Shown here: positions 8,401 through 16,917 of the stretch, piece by piece | How the letters are laid out: each line of letters starts with the position of its first letter | How positions within the stretch are numbered: the stretch's first letter is position 1 | NCBI GenBank assembly: GCA_023381645.1 | Contig: JAMCRJ010000104.1 | Span: forward strand, 1-51,288 | DNA: 51,288 nucleotides | Reading direction: 5' to 3' | Source: Gammaproteobacteria bacterium | GTDB taxonomy: Bacteria; Pseudomonadota; Gammaproteobacteria; Acidithiobacillales; Acidithiobacillaceae | Program-made: the position numbers and the translations under genes | Notes under the pieces: generated by a model | The model's database searches: none | What the model saw: only the letters and a program-made list of their open reading frames with translations | Told to the model about the DNA's origin: nothing

Positions 8401-10908
8401 TCCGGCCCGGCGGTATTGGTCATCGCCAACGACAAGATTTTGAAGGTGAAGAACTTTATCCTGCCCAAAGGGGGCCGCACCCTGCACGTGCAGGTCCGGA
8501 AGCGCTGGGGCGCGGGCGCCTACGCACTGGTGGATGTGTTCCGCCCCGCCAGTGCTGCCGAAGCACCTGAACGGGCCATCGGCCTGACCTGGCTCGGCCT
8601 CCAGCCCGGCCGCCGTGCCATTCCGGTCCGCTTTGCCGTCCATCCGGTGTACCGCCCACGGCAGACCATCCAGATCTCGGTTAAAACCCGCCCCGGCGCC
8701 TATGTGACGCTGGCGGCGGTCGATAAAGGCATCCTCAACCTCACCCAATTCCCCAACCCCAATCCCCTGCACCATTTCTTTGGCAAGCGGCGGCTGGATA
8801 TCAGCGTCTTTGACGACTACGGCGCCCTGCTGGCCCGCCCCACGGGTTTTGAAGCCCTGCTGCAAAACGGCGCAGGGGCCAATTTCGGTCCGGCGGCACG
8901 ACCCATTCCGCAGAAGGTGGTGGCGCTCTTCGCCGGCCCAGCGCAGGCCAATAGTGATGGCATCGCCAAACTGCCCCTTACGGTGCCGGAGTTCAACGGC
9001 GAACTGCACCTCATGGCGGTGACCTGGAAGGGCGACGCGGTCGGTGCAGGGGACACCAGCATCATCGTTCGCAACCGCCTCATCGCCAACCTGCTGCTGC
9101 CGCGCTTCCTGTCTCCCGGCGACAGCGCCCAGGCAACGGTCATGTTGCAGAACCTGAAGCTGCCCGCGGGCGTATATCACAGCCTGGTCACGGCGACCGG
9201 GCCAATCCGCGTCGGCAGCAATGGCCGTGGCGAGGCATCCCTGAAACCCCAGGCCATGCATCTGTTGCCGGTGACCCTGACGGGCACTGGAGAGGGCACG
9301 GCACACGTGACCCTGACCATAACGGGTCCCGGAGGCTACAGCCTGATCCGCCACTGGAATATGGTGATGCATTCCACCCAGCCGCCCATTTCCAAAAACC
9401 ATAATCTGACGCTGGCAGCGGGCGACCAGCACACCCTACAGCCGGATACCCTGGACTTCATCCCCGGTTCCACCGTGAGCGCGGTGACCCTCGGCAATAC
9501 CATGCCCTTCAATCCCAAGGCCTATGTACAGGCCCTGTATCAGGGCTGGCACTGCAACTCCCTGCTGAATGCCGCCAGCAAAGGTTTCCCACTGACCGTG
9601 TTGAAGCCGCCGCTGATTACGCCACGACGTGCCGCCAAACTCCAGAATTATGTAAACCTGGTGCTCAATAATCAGCGCTATGATGGAGCCTTCGGCCTTT
9701 GGTCCAATAATAGCGACGCCCAACCGTGGCTTACGGCCTTTGCCACCGAGTTTCTGCTGCGCGCCCAGAAAGCCGGAGCTAGCGTGCCGCAACCGACCAT
9801 CGATCAAGCCCTGCACTGGTTGGGTCAAGAAGTCGAAAACGAAAATCACACCGTCTTTGACCGCATCTACGCCGTTTATGACCTGAGTCTGGCGGGCAAA
9901 CCTCCGGCGGGGGCCATCCGTATGCTGGCACGGCACATGGACCAGATCAGCATGCCCTTGGCGCTGGCACAACTGGGTTCGGCCCTCAACACCATCGGCG
10001 AACCGCATCAGGCGCTAAAAGCCTTGCGGAAGGCGATTAAAACGCAGGAACCGGTCAGTGGCGACTGGTGGTGGGGGCGTTCGGACTGGGATGCGGCCTT
10101 TGGCTCGCCGCTACGCGATGCCTGGGCGGTGCCCACCATCATCGCCCAGACCGGTCTGATGCCCGATGCCGTGACCAGGCTGCGGCAGAGCCTCCCCGGC
10201 GCCGGGTTGGAGCCCGATGACCTCACCACCCAGGAGATCGCCTGGGCGCTCTACGCCGATGGTGTGTTGGGCGGCGCGGGCAAAATCATCCATGTCCAAT
10301 GGGGCAACCAGGTTATTCAGCGGACGGGGCCTGTGGTCCTGCCCCTGACCGGACCCGTAACGCTACGCAATCTAGCTAAGGAAACCCTCCCCGTTTCGCT
10401 GGCGACCACAGGTATTACGCTGACGCCGCCGCCCGCTGCCACCCACGGGATGGAGGTTAGCCGGGCTTTTTATACGCTGGCCGGTAAGCCGTTGAAGCCG
10501 GAATCCCTTCCACAAAACACCGTCTTCGTAGTCGTGTTGAAGGGGGCGATCACCGACAATCTGCCGCACCGCGCACTGCTCGACATGGGTTTGCCGCCGG
10601 GCTGGGAACTGGCCGGTAGCGTCACACCGGGCAAAGTGCATGGCTTGTCCTGGCTGCATCATCTGACGGCGCCGGAAGCCACGGCCGCTACCGATGATCG
10701 CTACGAAGCGGCCTTTCAGATGGCCCCCAAAAACAATGACGCGTTCAACGGCAACGGGGTTCCGGACTTCAAGACGGCCATTCTGCTGCGCGCCGTCACC
10801 CCCGGTCGGTACGTCCTGCCGGGGGCCACCGTCAGCGACCTCTTTCACCCCTCGATATTCGCGCGCACGACCGGGCGGAAGGTGGCCGTGACGCCGCCGG
10901 CCTCCTGA
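5416..10908 (+). CDS. Bacterial alpha-2-macroglobulin, thioester motif lost
   Basis: An 1830-residue periplasmic protein anchored by an N-terminal membrane helix (about residues 10-30), not by a lipobox. Residues 125-250 look like TPR-type helices (KAYAAGDWSSAVADYQQRI). Macroglobulin domains follow; 'YRPGETVHVAAIYR' near 625 is a typical MG2 signature. The thioester-domain region around 1375 should read C-x-E-Q but reads C1380-N-S-L, so the protease-trapping thioester cannot form. The C-terminal receptor-binding-like domain (YEAAFQ...FKTAILLRAVTPGRY) is intact. It is followed after 7 bp by pbpC, the pairing seen with E. coli YfhM, although loss of the thioester recalls E. coli YfaS. These proteins are thought to trap foreign proteases after envelope damage; here only non-covalent trapping seems possible. 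Confidence 0.88.
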   Translation: MPQRKSSRRIILTAAALLIAAAGFAAWAFTGKGTPDTRSAAPVAGASSALATRSTALPLPPTLRSDHNTPAIIPNALPTALTNSASSGTTLPLVNLSRALPGLGNDAETYASDLESSKLGHSFRAAGQANDQAIRAALKAGDTAKAARLQTEHEAWKKQQRTHALDTAEKAYAAGDWSSAVADYQQRIALGNNGNPQIWWHLANAIRNNGAPFEKDIAYAAYLAYERTIQQRKPDVAILLPALNLLRQTLAARGNHLGEIHLLEAMYRAYPADARIAADLKKVVMTYGFQVQSITPDANQFPTRTCVKFTAPLSDAPDFHASNWVTFSPARPRAAVVRENGGICVTGLPAGSSTQMLIRAGLPAIAGTVMTAAKSVTLTLPNRAPNIISDTGRFIIPASLPPALGFSSVNISRVKLQINRVPERALLAFVANHPLLNQDSDESTLNNQNSLTVWHGTADIPHFTQNQLMHTILPLPKILQKPGLYAIQISPGDGTPNANGSLNTVQLVLRTNLAPTVWQGRNGLYVQMRRYTDANPWSGVKVELIAQDNDILQTVRTNSDGIAVFPKPILQGSGGQSPAALHIYGPGNEFTLFNLQGSPLNLSGRGISGRTALKPVSPFLWLDRGIYRPGETVHVAAIYRSAAGRPLDLPLHLIVRRPGGQVFLDTVPKLSDDDAIAVPVKLPLAAQDGNWSVSLSTGVHESALAKETFTVSAFVPPTLAVELGNAKAIPAGQQVQWPVQVRYLYGAPGAHLSGTARISLSSGPTPYPQWQHYHFGLHGEVFAAQVQKPALPETDATGLTQVPIDLQKMPDSTRFLEAHVAVSINEPSGRPVNSRITLPITPDHPLIGIESGFQDETVAAGKIPVFHIAAVAPDGKARVMPVQIQVVRQSSEWNISLHHGVASWGYTYINHPVLTRNVTLPTGQPYTLQLPVLNYGRYRLRVIEAHGGLAASSVIFFSGWQTSGNPGAPQRVSVRSGTAEYAAGSTADIHVSAPFSGPAVLVIANDKILKVKNFILPKGGRTLHVQVRKRWGAGAYALVDVFRPASAAEAPERAIGLTWLGLQPGRRAIPVRFAVHPVYRPRQTIQISVKTRPGAYVTLAAVDKGILNLTQFPNPNPLHHFFGKRRLDISVFDDYGALLARPTGFEALLQNGAGANFGPAARPIPQKVVALFAGPAQANSDGIAKLPLTVPEFNGELHLMAVTWKGDAVGAGDTSIIVRNRLIANLLLPRFLSPGDSAQATVMLQNLKLPAGVYHSLVTATGPIRVGSNGRGEASLKPQAMHLLPVTLTGTGEGTAHVTLTITGPGGYSLIRHWNMVMHSTQPPISKNHNLTLAAGDQHTLQPDTLDFIPGSTVSAVTLGNTMPFNPKAYVQALYQGWHCNSLLNAASKGFPLTVLKPPLITPRRAAKLQNYVNLVLNNQRYDGAFGLWSNNSDAQPWLTAFATEFLLRAQKAGASVPQPTIDQALHWLGQEVENENHTVFDRIYAVYDLSLAGKPPAGAIRMLARHMDQISMPLALAQLGSALNTIGEPHQALKALRKAIKTQEPVSGDWWWGRSDWDAAFGSPLRDAWAVPTIIAQTGLMPDAVTRLRQSLPGAGLEPDDLTTQEIAWALYADGVLGGAGKIIHVQWGNQVIQRTGPVVLPLTGPVTLRNLAKETLPVSLATTGITLTPPPAATHGMEVSRAFYTLAGKPLKPESLPQNTVFVVVLKGAITDNLPHRALLDMGLPPGWELAGSVTPGKVHGLSWLHHLTAPEATAATDDRYEAAFQMAPKNNDAFNGNGVPDFKTAILLRAVTPGRYVLPGATVSDLFHPSIFARTTGRKVAVTPPAS

Positions 10909-10915
10909 GCGACCC

Positions 10916-12970
10916 ATGATCCGGCGCTGGTCTGGCTGGCTGATGCGCGGCGTGGCCCGAGGCGGAGCCTGGCTTTGGCCCCGGGGCAGATACCGCTGGT
11001 GGCGACGTGCCGGGCGCTGGCTGCTGACCGGCATCGTCGTGCTGGCTATCACCGCCTGGTTTATGCCGCCCGGTACCGGGACTCTGGCGCAGGAAGGCCG
11101 CATCATCTACGACCGTCATGACCATGTGCTGGCCCTGTTCCTCAACAAACAGCAGCAGTGGGCCTTCCCTACCAGCCCGCAACGAGTCAGCCCAGTGATG
11201 CGGCGGATGCTGGTGACCATCGAGGACCGGCATTTCCGGTGGGACCCCGGTGTCGACCCTCTCGCCATTCTTCGCGCCGTGGGACAGATGGTACTGGCGG
11301 GTCACGTCGTATCCGGCGCCTCCACCATCACCATGCAGGTAACACGGATGCTGCATCCCCAGCCCCGCACCCTGCCTGTAAAGATGCTGGAAGCCATGCA
11401 GGCCATTTCCCTCTTCGAACACCATTCCAAATCCGCAGTGCTGGGCATGTGGCTATCCCTGGCCCCGGAGGGTAGCAATATCGAGGGGGTCGAAGCCGCC
11501 GCCCACGCCTGGTTCCATCAGTCGCCCCGCACCCTGGGGCCGGCACAGGCAGCTTTTCTGGTGATGATGGTGCGCAACCCCAACCAGCTCAATCCGCTGA
11601 TTCATCCGCGGGCCGCCCTCGCCACCCGCAATCAGATCCTGCGGGAATCCTGGCGGCAGGGCGTCATTTCCCAGGCGGCGCTGGAGCGCGCTTTGGCCAC
11701 CCCCTTGCCCCAACGTCTTTACCCTATGCCGCTGCTCTCGCCCCAGGCGGTTTCGACGCTGCCCAGCGGTACCCGCACTACTCTGAATGCGCCCATGGAT
11801 CGCGCCATCGCCGTCATCGCCCGGCAGGCCCTTCGCCACATGGAGCCGACGGAGAGCGTCGCCATCGTGGTGGTCAGCCTCAAGACCAAAGGCATCCGCG
11901 CCATTTACAGTGGCGACTGGGGCAATGCGCAGCGCCATGGCTTCATCGACATGACCCGAGCCATACGCTCGCCGGGCTCGGCCCTCAAGCCTTTCCTCTA
12001 CGGGCTCGGCCTTGAAGCGGGGCTGATCCGTCCGACCACCGATGTGGCCGACTTCCCCAGCAACTTCGGGGCCTATGAACCCAATGATTACAATGACACC
12101 TACATGGGAGTCGTGACGGCGACCACCGCGCTGCGGCGCTCCCTGAATGTGCCCGCCATCGACCTCATCAAAGCCTATGGGCCTTTGCGCTTTGCGGCGC
12201 ACCTGACGGCGGCGGGCACGCCAGTGATGTTGCCTTACGGGGCCGACCCGGCCTTGCCCCTGGCCTTGGGCGGCGCCGGCATTTCCATGCGGCGGCTGGT
12301 GGCGCTCTATGCCGGGCTGGCGAATGGCGGGGTGGTGGAGCGCCTGCATCTGATCGCCGGCCAGCGCCGCAGACAACGACGCCTGCTCTCCCCCCATGCG
12401 GCAGAGGAGGTCACCGCCATCCTCAACCGTCCCTTTCCCTTCGGCGGTCCCACCGGCATCGCCTGGAAAACCGGCACCAGTGCCGGCAACCGCGACGACT
12501 GGGCCATCGGCTTCAACCACCGCTACGCCGCCGCCGTCTGGATCGGCCAGCCCAACGGCGCTGCCCTGCCCGGTGATACCGCCCTTGCCGCCATTCCGAT
12601 TCTCGCCAAGGTCTTCAGCATCCTGCCGGGCCGGGCCCTGTCGGTGCAGCCGCCCACCCGGCCACTGACCCTGCACCGTCTGCCCATGGGCACCCTGCTG
12701 GAGATCGCCGCACCCGCACCGGGCGCACAACTGACCGCCGGTGAGCCGGTCAGCATTCGCGTGCTCGGCGGCAGCCGACCATTTCATTTTCTGGTCGATG
12801 GCCGCCCCATTCCGTCCAACCCGGCCTTGAGAAGTGCGCGCTGGACACCCTCTGTGGCGGGTTTCTATCATCTCAGCATTCTCGACGCCAATGGCACACT
12901 GGTGACGCGGGCGTTGCGGGCGGTGCCGAAGACCAATGCCGCCAATGTGGAGTGGGCAGCACTACCCTAG
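10916..12970 (+). CDS. pbpC: Penicillin-binding protein 1C
   Basis: A 684-residue bifunctional peptidoglycan synthase. A transmembrane helix (about residues 37-55) is followed by a GT51 glycosyltransferase domain with EDRHF (E103) and GASTITMQ (134-141). The transpeptidase domain has S355-A-L-K358, S409-L-N411 and K518-T-G-T521, so both activities look intact. A short C-terminal BiPBP_C-like domain ends the protein. It starts 7 bp after the macroglobulin gene, so the two are cotranscribed. The conserved pairing suggests PbpC repairs or completes wall material while the macroglobulin guards the periplasm; this is a published idea for the family, not something visible here. Confidence 0.9.
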   Translation: MIRRWSGWLMRGVARGGAWLWPRGRYRWWRRAGRWLLTGIVVLAITAWFMPPGTGTLAQEGRIIYDRHDHVLALFLNKQQQWAFPTSPQRVSPVMRRMLVTIEDRHFRWDPGVDPLAILRAVGQMVLAGHVVSGASTITMQVTRMLHPQPRTLPVKMLEAMQAISLFEHHSKSAVLGMWLSLAPEGSNIEGVEAAAHAWFHQSPRTLGPAQAAFLVMMVRNPNQLNPLIHPRAALATRNQILRESWRQGVISQAALERALATPLPQRLYPMPLLSPQAVSTLPSGTRTTLNAPMDRAIAVIARQALRHMEPTESVAIVVVSLKTKGIRAIYSGDWGNAQRHGFIDMTRAIRSPGSALKPFLYGLGLEAGLIRPTTDVADFPSNFGAYEPNDYNDTYMGVVTATTALRRSLNVPAIDLIKAYGPLRFAAHLTAAGTPVMLPYGADPALPLALGGAGISMRRLVALYAGLANGGVVERLHLIAGQRRRQRRLLSPHAAEEVTAILNRPFPFGGPTGIAWKTGTSAGNRDDWAIGFNHRYAAAVWIGQPNGAALPGDTALAAIPILAKVFSILPGRALSVQPPTRPLTLHRLPMGTLLEIAAPAPGAQLTAGEPVSIRVLGGSRPFHFLVDGRPIPSNPALRSARWTPSVAGFYHLSILDANGTLVTRALRAVPKTNAANVEWAALP

Positions 12971-13178
12971 ATTAGGAATATCCCATCCGCGGGGGCGCTG
13001 TCCATGGTGCTGGCCCTGAGTCTTCCTGAGGTCTGCGAGACGGACACGCGCTGGACCTGCTGGAGATCCGGCCTCAGCCAGGGACCATTATGGCGTGTTT
13101 GTCAGCGATACGGAAACCTGTGGAGGACAGGACGCCTTCTGCAGCGTGATTTCTTTCAGCCCGGCTTGGGCAGCAGGT

Positions 13179-13547
13179 TTATGACACAACTCTTTGGTCC
13201 AATGCAGATACCATACCGGGGACAGCCTTCGCCAAAGGACGTGTATCCGCATCTGCTGAGAGTACCAGCATCAGGAACGCAACGGCTCCCACTGGCACAA
13301 AGAGTGCCGTATGCCTGTCACAGCGAATGCTGATCTCTTGTGCCAGGCATTCCGCAAGACCAGAGCTGATATGCTCCGCAAGACGCATAATGGCAGCCCC
13401 GGCGATACCAATAAGACGCTGGTCCGCTATCGTTTCTCCCTTCTGAAAAATCACCGCCCCTTCGTTGGAAATCAGCGCGGCACCTTGTATTTCTGGCGAC
13501 ATGGCATCTAGCTGCGCACTGAGATCGTCAAACATGTCCTGATTCAA
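13179..13547 (-). CDS. Roadblock/LC7-domain protein
   Basis: A 122-residue protein consisting of one roadblock/LC7 fold: 'PEIQGAALISNEGAVIFQKGE' begins the domain, and 'IRCDRHTALFVPVGAVAFLMLVLS' is the typical central strand pair. Such proteins in bacteria usually regulate small GTPases or act as dimeric scaffolds. I take the TTG at 13547 as start because AAGAGGTGC, a ribosome-binding site overlapping the upstream gene's stop, precedes it by about 6 bp; ATG 13535 is an alternative. It lies directly after the diiron-protein gene, so the two probably form an operon and may act together in redox sensing. No GTPase gene is adjacent. Confidence 0.68.
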   Translation of the reverse strand: MNQDMFDDLSAQLDAMSPEIQGAALISNEGAVIFQKGETIADQRLIGIAGAAIMRLAEHISSGLAECLAQEISIRCDRHTALFVPVGAVAFLMLVLSADADTRPLAKAVPGMVSALDQRVVS

Positions 13548-13559
13548 GATGCACCTCTT

Positions 13560-14351
13560 TCAGAGGTTCTCGGGAATGGGAAACTGAAAGTCCTTCTGGG
13601 TCAACAGATCAGGCCCCGATTCCAGCCCCTCGAACCAGTCGAGGAAAGCCGAGACCGTCTCCCGCCCCTTGAAGGAAGCACCGTGTTGCGGCACGATCCA
13701 CTCGATATCCATGCCCCGCGCCATATTGGTCCAGAGCCTGCAGACTTTTTGGCCACCCATATAACGGCGGTGGAAGCCATCCATGGAGGTTGCCGCACGA
13801 TGTGCCGTAAACGCCTCCGCACCTTCGATCACCTTGGAAGCATCATGCCCACTGACCAGGTTGGCACCCAGATCTCCGGAGAACAGAATCTTGCTCACTG
13901 GATCGTAAACCTGGAAATTGCCCACCGAATGCATATAATGCGCGGGCACGACAAAGAGTTCCTGCCCCGCCAGATTGACCCTCATGCCCTGCGGCGGAAT
14001 GCCGATGACCCGCCCTGCGGTCATGCCCTTGGAGCAGAAGTGCGGCAGAAAACGGGTCCATTCATTGGCGATGAGAATCTTCGCGTCGGTGATCAGCAGC
14101 CAGCCGTTGGCAGAGGCGACGATATCCGGATCCTCATGAGAGGCAAACACATAATCGAGATGCGCCGGCAGGAAATAGCTCGCCATCTCGGCCAGCAGAT
14201 TTTTGTACGTGAGGTTACCGCCGGGGTCGAGCAGCATCCCTTCGCCATTGTTGACGATGAGGAACTGGTTGGCCTGAATCCCCTCACCTTCCACCAAGTC
14301 GGTGAAGGCTATGCATTTATGCGTTCCGTTGTCATAGAGCAACTGAGACAT
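13560..14351 (-). CDS. Metallo-beta-lactamase-fold diiron protein (ODP/flavodiiron-like)
   Basis: A 263-residue protein matching the beta-lactamase-like domain of flavodiiron proteins but with no flavodoxin domain, as in oxygen-binding diiron (ODP) proteins. Visible metal-site segments are SHEDPDI (H72, D74, D76), PAHYMHSVGNF, LFSGDLGAN and VPQHGA. The first segment differs from the canonical H-x-E-x-D-H of flavodiiron reductases: the Glu is Asp and the final His is Ile. The iron site is therefore altered and the role may be O2 or NO sensing rather than reduction. It is followed by the roadblock gene, which fits a sensing role. The assignment is firm to superfamily and moderate to subfamily. 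Confidence 0.75.
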   Translation of the reverse strand: MSQLLYDNGTHKCIAFTDLVEGEGIQANQFLIVNNGEGMLLDPGGNLTYKNLLAEMASYFLPAHLDYVFASHEDPDIVASANGWLLITDAKILIANEWTRFLPHFCSKGMTAGRVIGIPPQGMRVNLAGQELFVVPAHYMHSVGNFQVYDPVSKILFSGDLGANLVSGHDASKVIEGAEAFTAHRAATSMDGFHRRYMGGQKVCRLWTNMARGMDIEWIVPQHGASFKGRETVSAFLDWFEGLESGPDLLTQKDFQFPIPENL

Positions 14352-14495
14352 TATGAACTCCTGATGGAAGTGGCGTCGGCCGACATTTGCGCAGCCCGAT
14401 AGAATGTTAAAATACCCAAATCAAAATACTATAGCAGTTTGTCATTTCTTTTAAACGCCTCTAGGAATGGCTGATCTGTTGAGCACACGGAGAAG

Positions 14496-15251
14496 TCAGT
14501 TCAGACGCCGCTGCATGACGATACCCAAGCCAAGCCCCATGGCGGCCAGCATCAGGGTCAGTGCGATGCCGTAGAGCCAGCCATCCTGGCGGGCGAAACG
14601 GGCGATCCAGGCCTGGAAGCCGGTCTGTTGCACCTCGATATGTTGTTCCTGTCTCGCCACCACCTGACCGTGACGGACCAGGAAAGTATCCAGGGTATAG
14701 CGCCCCAAAGGCAGAGAAGCCGGCAGGGCCATGCGGGCCGAAAAAAGTTGTCCACCCTCGATATGCACCCCTTGCGACCGCACCACATAATCACGACGGC
14801 GCAGTTTGTTCTTGAGAAAAGCCTGCTGCCATGCAGCCACGTCCGCCGGCTCCGGCTGATAGCTGGCCTGCCGGGACAGATGGCCGGGGTCCAGACCCAG
14901 CAACTGCCGGGTCGCCAGGGGCAGCAACTGGTCTGCGGGCGCTGAGGAGAGCATCTCCCAGATACCGGGGGCACCCGTCACTGTCACCCTGGCGCCCGTC
15001 AGCCAGATGGGACCAGTCCGGGTTTTGCGTAACATGGCCTCGGTAGCCGCGGGAGAGCGCAGCAGGACAATCACCTGCCCCGGTTGGGAGAGAGCACCGT
15101 AAACCAGCAGTTCCCGCCCCGTAAAATGGCTGGTGACCTTCACCAGGTCGTTACTGGTGCCGACTACCAGAGGCTCCGCCGCCAGCACGGGTATCACCCA
15201 TGCCGTCACCAGCGCGGCGAGACCCATGAGGCAAAGGCTTACCAGGCGCAC
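14496..15251 (-). CDS. TIGR02186-family membrane-anchored protein
   Basis: A 251-residue protein with an N-terminal signal peptide (cleaved near VLAA-EP), a soluble region, and a C-terminal membrane helix (about 225-245) with a short basic tail. It matches the conserved hypothetical family TIGR02186 ('putative transmembrane protein'), normally encoded beside a TauE/SafE permease, as here. Start is GTG at 15251, immediately after the permease stop. The family has no established biochemical role. It probably works with the permease, perhaps as a periplasmic partner in exporting sulfur oxyanions. Third gene of the uspA-tauE operon. Confidence 0.75.
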   Translation of the reverse strand: MRLVSLCLMGLAALVTAWVIPVLAAEPLVVGTSNDLVKVTSHFTGRELLVYGALSQPGQVIVLLRSPAATEAMLRKTRTGPIWLTGARVTVTGAPGIWEMLSSAPADQLLPLATRQLLGLDPGHLSRQASYQPEPADVAAWQQAFLKNKLRRRDYVVRSQGVHIEGGQLFSARMALPASLPLGRYTLDTFLVRHGQVVARQEQHIEVQQTGFQAWIARFARQDGWLYGIALTLMLAAMGLGLGIVMQRRLN

Positions 15252-16169
15252 CTAAACCACTCGTGCCATGCTGTAGAGGTGCTCGGGCGGAATCACCAGC
15301 CCCAGACCCATCTTGACGGCGACGCCTAAAACCACCAGCGCCAGCACCAGGCGCAACTGCTCCCCACGCATCAGCGCCCCCAGCCTGGCACCGAACTGTG
15401 TCCCGAATATGGAGCCCAGCACCAGCGCCAGGACTAGGTAAGGATCAACGGCGTGGTTCATGCCGGCCTGCAAAATGCCCACTTCCGCGCTGGTAAACAG
15501 CAACTGAAACAGCGAAGTCCCTACCACCACCCTGGTCGGCATCTTGAGCAGATACAGCATGATCGGGACCATGACGAAACCGCCGCCCACCCCCATCAGC
15601 GCCGCCATGATTCCCACCGCAAAACCCAGCAGTACGGGCGCCAGAACGGAGAGGCGCAGCCCGGAAACGGGGAACTCCATCCGCCAGGGCAAACGATCCA
15701 GCCAGGAAATCCCTACCCGCGCTTTCTTTTTGTTTTTACCGGGATGATGGTCCCAACGCATGGCGAGGGTCGACTCCACAAGCATGGAGATGCCGATAAA
15801 TCCCAGCAGGCCGACGTAGAGGAAGGTGACCACCAATCCGAAATACCCGGACGCATCCAGGATACGTGCCACATGCACACCCAGCAGTCCGCCCATCCAG
15901 CTCCCGGCGAGGAGGATGAAGGCCATGCGCATGTCTACATTGCCCATACGCCAGTGCGCATAACTGCCGACAGCCGACGCCCCAACGATTTGCGCCGCTC
16001 CGGTGCCCACCGCCACGAGGGGTGGCACACCGACAAAAATCAACAGCGGTGTGATCAGAAAACCGCCACCAACCCCCGTCAAACCGGAGAGAAAACCGAC
16101 GACCAGACCAAAACCGATGATCAGCCAGATATTCACCGCCATATGAGCGACCGGGAGGAAAAGCTCCAA
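15252..16169 (-). CDS. TauE/SafE-family sulfite/organic anion exporter
   Basis: A 305-residue integral membrane protein with about eight hydrophobic segments. The family hallmark occurs twice: 'GFLSGLTGVGGGFLITPLLIF' near residue 23 and 'GIMAALMGVGGGFVMVPIMLY' near 190. The family exports sulfite, sulfoacetate and related anions, which would suit a sulfur oxidiser; the actual substrate cannot be read. I keep the TTG start at 16169 because homologues begin with the same 'M.lyLPvA.m.vN' residues; ATG 16142 would cut these off. It starts next to the uspA stop and ends against the next gene, so all three are cotranscribed. Confidence 0.8.
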   Translation of the reverse strand: MELFLPVAHMAVNIWLIIGFGLVVGFLSGLTGVGGGFLITPLLIFVGVPPLVAVGTGAAQIVGASAVGSYAHWRMGNVDMRMAFILLAGSWMGGLLGVHVARILDASGYFGLVVTFLYVGLLGFIGISMLVESTLAMRWDHHPGKNKKKARVGISWLDRLPWRMEFPVSGLRLSVLAPVLLGFAVGIMAALMGVGGGFVMVPIMLYLLKMPTRVVVGTSLFQLLFTSAEVGILQAGMNHAVDPYLVLALVLGSIFGTQFGARLGALMRGEQLRLVLALVVLGVAVKMGLGLVIPPEHLYSMARVV

Positions 16170-16170
16170 C

Positions 16171-16704
16171 TTACGCGTCCCCGGAGGATCTGACAGAAAC
16201 CATCACGCCGGCACAGATCTGATCCATCGGAGTGTCGGGCGGAACCATCAGGACCGGCACCTTCAGCGTCAGACTCAGTCTGGCGCCCAAGCCACCCAGC
16301 AAATGCGGCAGACCAAGGGGCCTGCTCTCGGTGCCATAGCCACGCTGGCCCACCACCACCATGATGATATGCGGATCCTGTTCGACCAGCCTGGGAATTT
16401 CCACCTCGGGAGCACCTTCGACCAGATAGTATTCCGGCAGGAGAATTCCACAGTGTTCCTGTATGCGCTCTGCGACACCCCGCAGATTTTCTTCCGCCTC
16501 GATGCGAGCATCCGCCAGCAGCCGGTTTTTGAGATCGCTGGAAAAAAGCCCACCGCCAAAACCCAGGGGCACTGTCGGCACCTGCAAGGTCGTCACCAGA
16601 CCCAGATGACCACCCAGCAGGTGGGTAAAGCGCGCAGCCACCGCTGCGGCCAGCAAGGCATTTTCCGAACCATCCACGGCCGCCAGTATCACATGCTCGG
16701 ACAT
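16171..16704 (-). CDS. Universal stress protein (UspA family)
   Basis: A 177-residue single-domain Usp protein starting MSEHVILAAVDGSENALLAA, the usual first strand and loop with the D-G-S motif. The ATP-binding type has 'G-2x-G-9x-G-(S/T)'; here the corresponding region is VVGQRGYGTESRPLGLPHLLGGLGARL, only loosely similar, so ATP binding is uncertain. First gene of an operon with the TauE/SafE permease and TIGR02186 protein, suggesting a stress-linked control of the exporter. Confidence 0.75.
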   Translation of the reverse strand: MSEHVILAAVDGSENALLAAAVAARFTHLLGGHLGLVTTLQVPTVPLGFGGGLFSSDLKNRLLADARIEAEENLRGVAERIQEHCGILLPEYYLVEGAPEVEIPRLVEQDPHIIMVVVGQRGYGTESRPLGLPHLLGGLGARLSLTLKVPVLMVPPDTPMDQICAGVMVSVRSSGDA

Positions 16705-16787
16705 AGCCAGCTTTCCAAACTGAGGAGTCCCGAAAATATTAGATTATTCGCATAGATCTGTCGAGGATGGCGTTGTCCGCAGCACAC

Positions 16788-16816
16788 TTGCATCCCAACG
16801 GAGGCTCTTTTACAAT
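16788..16816 (+). promoter_or_regulatory. Sigma-70 promoter for purH
   Basis: TTGCAT (16788-16793), a 17-bp spacer, then TACAAT (16811-16816). Transcription would start near 16823, giving a leader of about 130 nt before purH. Confidence 0.65.
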
Positions 16817-16822
16817 GGCTCC

Positions 16823-16917
16823 ATTCCACCCGTGCGTGCGTTTGCACGGGCGCGAGCAAAAACGCTCCCTCCATCAGGAGGTTTGGGTACGACAGGTCTC
16901 CTGATCGTACCTTTTTT
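16823..16917 (+). promoter_or_regulatory. purH leader with terminator and competing antiterminator (putative attenuator)
   Basis: Three structures can be drawn. A 5' hairpin pairs CCCGTGC with GCACGGG (16829-16850). A terminator pairs GGTACGA (16886-16892) with TCGTACC (16905-16911), strengthened by an inner CAG/CTG pairing and followed by TTTTTT. A competing helix pairs TCAGGAG (16874-16880) with CTCCTGA (16898-16904), which lies in the terminator loop, so the two cannot form together. This is the logic of a transcription attenuator. No known purine, ZTP or T-box riboswitch consensus is apparent, so the effector is unknown. Confidence 0.55.

Noticed and set aside
6649..9432. Two long minus-strand frames (455 and 409 codons) inside the macroglobulin gene
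   Set aside because: Antisense to a well-supported 1830-residue protein, with low-complexity His/Gln/Arg/Gly composition typical of shadow frames.
11453..12871. Minus-strand frame of 472 codons inside pbpC
   Set aside because: All pbpC catalytic motifs lie on the plus strand; the antisense frame shows no family pattern.
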